From contig JAJVDF010000431.1 of NCBI GenBank assembly GCA_022410635.1, forward strand, positions 1,014,108 through 1,078,107: a stretch of DNA of 64,000 nt, written 5' to 3'. The DNA comes from Tretioscincus oriximinensis (lineage: Eukaryota; Chordata; Lepidosauria; Squamata; Gymnophthalmidae). The stretch's first letter is position 1, and the number at the start of each line of letters is the position of its first letter. The notes beneath the pieces are model-generated. The model had not been told where the DNA came from. It saw only the letters and a program-made list of their open reading frames with translations, and made no database searches. Below are positions 57,840 through 64,000 of the stretch, one piece after another. The position numbers and the translations under genes were made by a program.

Positions 57840-58240
57840 CTGCCAATCCCTTCTTCCTTTTCCCCCTCCCTCCCTCCACCGCTCCTCCTTTTCCATCTTC
57901 CAAATTCCTTCTCCCTCTTCCCCTTCTCCCTCTCCTCCTCTTCCTTGAGATTCTCAGAAACAAGCTGTGGGCTGTAAGACTGGATGCTGGCCCAGATGAG
58001 CTGTGGCCTGGTCCTACAAGACTCCCTTGACACATATAACAATGACTAGATATAACAATGACTCCTGGTTAGAGAGATGATGCCTATGAATGCCAGCCGC
58101 AGAGAATCGAGACAATGATGGGGTCGTCTTCTTCTCCTTGGAATGCCCAGAAGCAATTGATGGACCACTGCTTGAAGTAGTAATCCAGATTAAATGGCCT
58201 GTGGCCTGATCCAGAAGAGTTCTTTTCATGTTCCTAAATG
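57840..58240 (+). mobile_element. pyrimidine-rich stretch and two CR1 tail fragments
   Basis: 57840-57950 is C/T-rich. 57965-58030 (ctggatgctggcccagatgagctgtggcc) and 58135-58235 (gcccagaagcaattgatgg ... gtggcctgatccagaagagt) are plus-strand CR1 tail remnants. Confidence 0.6.
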
Positions 58241-58389
58241 GAGAAACAGAGGCAATAGGAAATGAATTAATGGACTGGTTTCCACTCTATTAGTGGAATT
58301 ATTTTTAATAGAATCTGGGTGAACCTGCCCGCACACATCTGGCACCTCATCATAAGCACTTACGAGACTCTTTTTCAAAGATTTCCTGG

Positions 58390-58600
58390 CTTTCAAAGAG
58401 GCATGGTGGTGCAGAGGTTTAAAACAACGGCCTTTCAACAAAGAGGTTGGCGTTTGAGGCCCATGTGTCTGCCGTAAAGAGGGGGGAGTGCCCTTTTTGG
58501 TCTTACCTTCAGCAATCCTAGCTATTCAAAAGCAAGCATCATTTCAATGTGATGGGGAAGACAGAATGTAAGCCTTCAGGATACCCGTTGTTAGTGGTGG
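58390..58600 (+). mobile_element. tRNA-derived SINE (TTC-tail family)
   Basis: 'gaggcatggtggtgcagagg', 'ctattcaaaagcaagcatc', 'gatggggaagacagaatgtaag', then the TTC tail. Confidence 0.75.
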
Positions 58601-58640
58601 TCTTCTTCTTCTTCTTCTTCTTCTTCTTCTTCTTCTTCTT

Positions 58641-58705
<65 letters not shown>

Positions 58706-58860
58706 TCTTCCTTCTCCTTTCTTCTTCTTCTTCCTTCTCCTGTCTTCTTCTTCTTCCTTCTCCTGTCTTCTTCTTCTTCCTTCTCCTGTCTTCTTCTTCT
58801 TCCTTCTCCTTTCTTCACTTTTCTTCTTCTTCTTCTTTTCCTTCTTCTTTTTTTTCGCCT
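58601..58860. repeat. (TTC)n(TAC)n and CTTCTCCTGTCTTCTT-type repeats
   Basis: TTC repeat, then about 70 bp of TAC, then a roughly 27-bp unit of TTC blocks plus CTCCTGTC repeated about four times. It ends about 190 bp before CASR exon 4. The poly-residue ORFs over it are artefacts. Confidence 0.95.
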
Positions 58861-59046
58861 CCACGTCCTTCTTCTTTAACCTTTCGGATGCAGATTGTTT
58901 TTGTTTAAATTTGGAAATGCACTAAACATCCATATACTCAATGCATTCCCTGGGAGGCTATAGCACATGAATTTTGCAGAAGTTTATTCAGGGCATACAA
59001 TTTCCATTTAGTTTACTTAACTGTCCATTTCCTGCCTCTTTCTCAG

Positions 59047-59925
59047 GTTAGCTACGCTTCATCCAGCCGTCTCTTGAGTAACAGGAACGAATACAAATCC
59101 TTCTTACGCACCATCCCCAATGACGAGCACCAAGCCACTGCTATGGCGGACATTGTTGAATACTTCCGTTGGAACTGGGTGGGAACCATCGCAGCCGACG
59201 ACAATTACGGCCGACCAGGGATCGAAAAATTTAGGGAAGAAACAGAGGAGAGGAATATCTGCATTGACTTCAGTGAACTCATTGCCCAGTACTTGCCTGA
59301 AGATCAGATCCAGCAAGTGGTGAAGGTCATAGAGAACTCTACCGCAAAGGTGATCGTGGTCTTCTCCAGCGGTCCAGATCTGGAACCCTTGATCAAAGAA
59401 ATCGTCACACGCAACATTACAGGGAGGATTTGGCTAGCGAGCGAAGCTTGGGCCAGTTCTTCGCTTATAGCAATGCCGGAATTTTTCCACGTTATGGGTG
59501 GTAGTATTGGTTTTGCGCTGAAGGCAGGACAGATCCCCGGTTTCCGTGAGTTCCTGCAGAAAGTGAATCCCAAGAAGTCAATTAACAATGGATTCATTAA
59601 AGAGTTTTGGGAAGAGACGTTTAACTGTTACCTGCCCGAGACTAACAAGAACACTCCGGATTCTCCGTTCCACAAGAGTCGTGATGAAGGGGCGGCAACT
59701 GGCAATGGGACAACTAGCTTCCGCCTCCCCTGTACAGGAGACGAAGATATCAACAGCGTGGAGACGCCGTACATGGATTATACGCACCTGAGGATATCTT
59801 ACAATGTGTACTTGGCTGTGTACTCCATTGCTCATGCCTTGCAGGACATCTATACCTGCACTCCTGGCACAGGACTGTTTGCCAATGGCTCGTGCGCAGA
59901 TATCAAAAAAGTTGAGGCATGGCAG
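59047..59925 (+). CDS. CASR: CASR coding exon 4 (Venus flytrap lobes 1-2)
   Basis: This 879-nt exon has acceptor CTTTCTCAG and donor GTAAGC, in phase with exon 3. It encodes residues 165-457: [20 protein letters not shown], then [80 protein letters not shown] and [20 protein letters not shown], ending VEAWQ. The amino-acid and calcium-binding residues Ser170, Asp190, Tyr218 and Glu297 are kept. The loop around residues 358-390 is divergent and two residues shorter than in human (885-nt exon) but keeps an N-glycosylation sequon (NGT). The remaining receptor (rest of the Venus flytrap, cysteine-rich domain, seven membrane helices) lies beyond the window. Confidence 0.97.
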
Positions 59926-60165
59926 GTAAGCACTATGTCGTGTGTGTTACAGGTCAGGTACCAAACTAAACCATAATATACCACAGATGGAAGAGAAGCA
60001 TTTTTAAACTGGCTATTTTATCAGGAGCATAAGGAATAATCAAGTATAGGGTAAAAGACTGTTATAAATGGTGTCATAGGACTCATACAGATCATGGTCT
60101 GTAGCCTTGGTTGCTTATAGGAAACTGAAAATCTAGCAAGGGGGTCTCATAGCACCATAGAAATG
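59926..60165 (+). other. CASR intron 4, proximal part
   Basis: Intron start after donor GTAAGC. Nothing is recognised. Confidence 0.6.
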
Positions 60166-60169
60166 AATA

Positions 60170-60665
60170 TGGAAAATGTAGGCAGCATAAGCTTTCGTAG
60201 ACAACTCTGTTTCTTCAGATGCATAGATAAATAGATAAGTGGGTGGGTAGGTAGGTAAGTAGGTAGAGAGAGGGAGAGACAGACAGACAGACAGAGAGAC
60301 CGACGGATGGACGGACAGACAGACAGATAGATAGATACACATTCTAGCATGNAGATCTTGTAGTACTTTAGAAAATAACAAGAAAAAGGTACACAGCATG
60401 AACTTTCACAGACAACTCAATACCTCTTTAGTTAAATGAAGAGGAACAGTAAGTAAGAAAGATAGGTAGGTAGGTAGGTAGGTAGATAAATAGAAAGATA
60501 TTCTATCAAGAATATCAAAGTGTTCCAACAAAAAACTTCATAATAATGTTTTGCGTAGCAACTTAGAGACTAATATTTAAAACGCAGGCAGCATGAGTTT
60601 TTTTAGACAAGACTACTTCTTCAGATACAAGAGTACAACTGCCTCGGGACAGACTTTGTAGATCA
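60170..60665. mobile_element. remnants of the foldback family of 52595 with microsatellites
   Basis: 'ataagctttcgtagacaactc...cttcttcagatgcat' (60187), 'catgaactttcacagacaact' (60397) and 'catgagtttttttagacaaga...cttcttcagatac' (60592) are three diverged copies. Tetranucleotide repeats (GTAG, ACAG, GATA) lie between them at 60228-60345 and 60455-60490. Confidence 0.6.
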
Positions 60666-60669
60666 AACT

Positions 60670-61490
60670 GGGTGCTGGAAATAACTACAGAAATGTAAAT
60701 GTGGGTGTGGGTGATTAATCTGGTCAAGTGCAGCTCAACTACAGAGTTAATCCTTCTAAGTGGAAGGAAGTGCCTGGGGAACAGAAGTGCAAATAGGTAA
60801 GTGTTGCTATCAAATATATGCGGTGAAGTGGAGAGAAGATTAGTCCAAGAGTGTCCTCAAGAAGCTGAGGTCTTCATTGGTGTTATACAAAGTGTAATGT
60901 GCTAGAAATCTATTGTCTCTCTGGTTTTCTGAGGCCCCCAGGGAAGTGAGGCTGTTAGCATGTTCCTGCCTTAAAGCACTTTAGGCATTGTGGATTAGCT
61001 TGATGTGAATTGGCTAATATTTGAATCAAGACATTTGACTTGCGGTAGAAATGACACAAGGTGTGCTAGCATGGAAGCATCAGCACCTTCTTTGAGGACA
61101 GCTCCATATCTGCTTTCCATGTTGGGAAGCTTGAAGCTTTTTCTTCTGGATCCAAGCATTCCATCAAGGTCATTTCTGTCCAACTTCTGTGTAATCTGTC
61201 CTACATGGTAATGTGCCACTGCTAATATGTTTTTAGGAGTATTACCCACACATGCAAAATACTTTAATGTGCTCTACCAGTAATCCAGTTTAGGGAAGTG
61301 ATTATAACACATCTAATGTGGAATAGTGGTCTAATACTATTCCCATGCAGATAATATTGAATAGTAAGCCACTAAAATTGATTCTATTGACCCTTTGCAA
61401 ACAGGGTCTGAGAACTCTCATAGAGCAGTTCATGCTTGATGTTCAAAAGCTACAGAACACTCTTCCAGCTACCTTCTGGTCAGCAGAAAT
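60670..61490. other. CASR intron 4, DNA-transposon remnant
   Basis: 60940-61410 resembles 51720-52100 and ends in 'tttgcaaacagggtctgag'. No exon is seen. Confidence 0.4.
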
Positions 61491-61499
61491 TGATTGATT

Positions 61500-62225
61500 A
61501 GAGGCATCTTCCCACCCAGGGCCAGCTGCGTTGCAGGCTGGGAGCTGTAATCCACAAGGCAGGACCTCATGCAATCTGGGCAGAAAAGCCTGCCTGCTGA
61601 TCGTACTACATTTCCCAGCAGGCCCCACCACCAGCACAACAATGCTCCATTTCACTCTCCTCACATGTTTTGCTGCTGCTTCTGCTACTGCCAGCTCCAT
61701 GAACGTGTTGGGCATTCAAGCTTTTATAATGAGCACTTATTGTGAAAAAAAAACAGTGTAGAAAGCAGGCAAAAATACAATTAAAACCCATAAAAACGGA
61801 AACGGAAATTCCGCCTGAAGATGAGAAAACGGAATCTGGTCTCTTTATTGTTGTTGGCAACTGGCGCCCCGTCTACAGATGGGGTACTGGTTGCCAACAG
61901 GTTTGCACTTCCTTTGCTTCCAGTAGAATTCGTGTTTCCTGTTTTATTATTCTTATAGTTGCTTTTCTATACCAATTTTTACGATGACAAGTGAATATCA
62001 CAAAAACTTGGATGCCCGGCAGCTTCACTGATCTGCAATGGTGCTGGTAGTAGAAGCAGCCCAAATGTGAAAAGATGTTGCCATGGTGATGGCAGGGCCT
62101 GCTGGGAAGTGAAGTCCAAGCAGGAGGGCAACCTCTTCTACCCACCCTGAGCGGAGCCCAGTCTTTTGGACTACAGCTCCCAGCCTGCACTGCAGCTAAC
62201 CCTGCCCATATGGAAGGGTAGAAAG
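61500..62225. repeat. head-to-head inverted pair of an interspersed repeat
   Basis: 61500-61867 and 61877-62225 are inverted copies of one family. 'ctgggagctgtaatcc' faces 'ggactacagctcccag', 'catttcccagcaggcccca' faces 'agggcctgctgggaagtg', and 'ggttgccaacag' near the centre mirrors 'ttgttggcaactgg'. The 'actacagctcccag' motif resembles the ZNF143/STAF binding consensus. The family also occurs at 62700-63060 and 11690-11965. Confidence 0.75.
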
Positions 62226-62389
62226 ATGGCTTTTTTTCTCTCTGAGTCAATCTGCAACCACTGGAAACTTGGTTCCTGCCTTAATGCTGTAACAGAGGTT
62301 GTGTCAGGGATTGTCTATAACCCAGTCCAAGCAATGACAGTTCTGGTATGGATCCTATAATATTCAGCATCAATAAGTCATTTTCCTTC

Positions 62390-62490
62390 TTCTAGTTGAG
62401 AAGAACAGATGCAGTTGCTGGGCCACTGTGTGGGAAAGAAGGCTGGACTAGATGGGTTGTGGGGCTCCCCTTATCTCCATGATTGCTCTC
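62390..62490 (+). mobile_element. CR1 LINE tail remnant
   Basis: 'cagatgcagttgctgggcc' and 'ctggactagatgggttgtgg'. Confidence 0.6.
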
Positions 62491-62699
62491 TTCTTCCATC
62501 CCCATACAGCCTTCAAGTTTCTCATAAGGAAATACAGAGATAAGAAAAGTGTAGAGAAGGCAGGTCTTGTCTAAGACACCAAATGGTGGGTTGGATTTAT
62601 TAGGACATTCTTTTATGCGGGTCAGACAATCTATTTTCAAAAGGACATGTCCAGCTAAATGGGGATATTTGGTAACCCTACCAATAAGATGCGAGGCTT

Positions 62700-63060
62700 A
62701 AACAGTATCAAACTGCCAGCTTACTTCCTGTCAGAATTTGATTCCTGTTTTATAGCCTGTTTTTCTACACCATTTTTTTGACAATTACAAGTACTTATTA
62801 TAAAAGCTTGGATGCCTAGCAGGGGTCCATAAAGCTGGTAGTAGTAGTAACAGCTGCCCTAATGTGAAAACAATTGAAATGGAGCTGTTGTTGTACTGGT
62901 GGTGGGGCTTACTGGGAAGTGTAGTCCAAGCTGCAGGCAGCCTCCTCTACCAGCCTGTGTGGGGCCCTGCCCTGTGGACTACAGCTCCCAAACTGCATTG
63001 CAGCTGGCTCTGGAAGGGTTGAAGCCTCTTTAGCCAATCAGTGCCCAATCTCGCATCAGG
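62700..63060 (+). repeat. single copy of the 61500-62225 repeat family
   Basis: 'acaagtacttattataaaagc', 'gcttggatgcctagcagg', 'cttactgggaagtgtagtcc', 'ggactacagctcccaaactgc' and 'caatcagtgcccaatc' appear in family order. Confidence 0.7.
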
Positions 63061-63630
63061 AAACATTTTATAGGGATTTGGCTGGGGAATTCGAATATGT
63101 ACTGGAAAATTGATCCAGCTATCATCTCCCACTTTGGGCCATAGGCTACTCATGAATAAAGCAAGTGGGGTTACAGTTGACAATATATTATGATTGCCTC
63201 CTCAAAATATACACTCTTTATTTTGGAAACTGGCCAACTGTGGTGTTCAGTTCTGAAGCTTATAGCAATCGACAACTACTGATCCATGAAATATTAAGGA
63301 GTTGATAGTCTGACTTGGTGTCATAGAGTTCAACTAATGAGAAACTCCTAGATCTGGAAGAAGCATTTATTTCAGCACATTAATCTCAGGGAAAAAACCA
63401 GGACTATCTTTCACATGCTGGCATTTGTTTTTCCATAAATCATTAGATGGACTTTATCGAGTGGTGTATTTTTATAAAACTGTTCAGAAACCATATCGTT
63501 TTCAACCCGGGAACCTGTGTTCTAATGGGTCTGCTGTTCATTTACAGGACAAATAATTTGCATGTGAACGTCCCGAGTTCATTTTACATTGCTTACAGTA
63601 TAGAAAGCCTAAGTTAGGGCAGAAGAATCA
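63061..63630. other. CASR intron 4 sequence without recognised features
   Basis: No exon or repeat was recognised. Confidence 0.4.
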
Positions 63631-63634
63631 TTGG

Positions 63635-63960
63635 ATCATAGAGTTGGAAGGGACCTCCAGGGTCATGGGGTCCATGCTCAGTACATGATTCACTAAACCA
63701 TCCCATACAGATGGCTGCTCAGCCTCTGTTTGAAGACTTCCAGTGAAGGTGAACTCACCACATCCTGTGGCAACCTGTTCCACTGGTTTATCACCCTTAG
63801 ATTTTTCTAAAATCTAATCAGTTCCATCCCATTGTTTCTAGTCCTTCCATGTGCCAATGAAAACAACGCTGATCCCTCTGCTCTGTGACAGTCCTTCAGA
63901 TATTTGAGAGCTAACAGGTCTCAGTCTTCTCTTTTGAAGACTAGACATCCCTTGATCCTT
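63635..63960 (-). mobile_element. CR1 LINE 3' region, minus strand
   Basis: It starts with the reversed CR1 terminus 'catagagttggaagggacctcc' and continues 'aaccatcccatacagatggc', 'caacctgttccactggttta' and 'cagtcttctcttttgaagac'. Confidence 0.8.
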
Positions 63961-64000
63961 GAAGAAGAAGAAGAAGAAGAAGAAGAAGAAGAAGAAGAAG
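63961..64000. repeat. (GAA)n tract running off the window
   Basis: At least 40 bp of pure GAA repeat at the right edge. Confidence 0.95.

Noticed and set aside
58544..58908. Poly-Phe/Tyr/Ser and poly-Lys/Val ORFs
   Set aside because: Translations of the TTC/TAC microsatellite.

Overview
The window is vertebrate nuclear DNA, most likely from a squamate reptile. It holds split genes with GT-AG introns, CpG islands, two assembly gaps (15337-15846 and 37297-37616) and a dense load of CR1, L2 and L1 LINE fragments. It also holds tRNA-derived SINEs of the Sauria SINE type. The species cannot be named from sequence alone.

Left third (about 1-28,900): the 5' half of MAN1A2 (Golgi alpha-1,2-mannosidase IB) on the minus strand. 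Exon 1 lies in a CpG island (27758-28104), followed by exon 2 (16601-16856), exon 3 (7126-7222) and exon 4 (2071-2189). The frame is kept across all four (273 codons) and the gene continues off the left edge. Inside intron 3, on the opposite strand, is an uninterrupted 575-codon gene for a signal-peptide-peptidase-like (SPPL2-type) intramembrane aspartyl protease (4292-6019). It keeps both catalytic aspartates but has an altered PAL motif. The introns contain an inverted CR1 pair, an L1 3' end, several SINEs, a CR1 inserted into an L2, and an L2 of about 2.5 kb with decayed endonuclease and reverse-transcriptase domains.

Middle (about 28,900-49,000): a repeat-rich spacer between the divergent MAN1A2 and CASR genes. 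It contains a DNA-transposon family that can be defined from this window alone (20-bp terminal inverted repeat, 8-bp target duplications), a solo LTR with a 5-bp target duplication, and a 75-bp tandem repeat broken by a gap. Next to the tandem repeat is a second, unassigned CpG island (37745-38510). Several foldback elements, an 89-bp perfect direct repeat and many microsatellites are also present.

Right part (about 49,000-64,000): the 5' coding part of CASR (calcium-sensing receptor) on the plus strand. Three coding exons (49300-49484, 55353-55659, 59047-59925) encode the signal peptide and most of the Venus-flytrap ligand-binding domain, 457 codons in phase. The remaining exons lie beyond the right edge. 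Each of the three exons has a simple-repeat tract in the sequence just upstream.

The genes do not form an operon-like unit. MAN1A2 acts in N-glycan trimming in the Golgi, CASR in extracellular calcium sensing at the plasma membrane, and the SPPL2-like protein would act as a membrane protease. The main points for follow-up are the nested SPPL2-like retrogene, the MAN1A2-CASR adjacency, the orphan CpG island, and the transposon family carrying palindromic octamer motifs.
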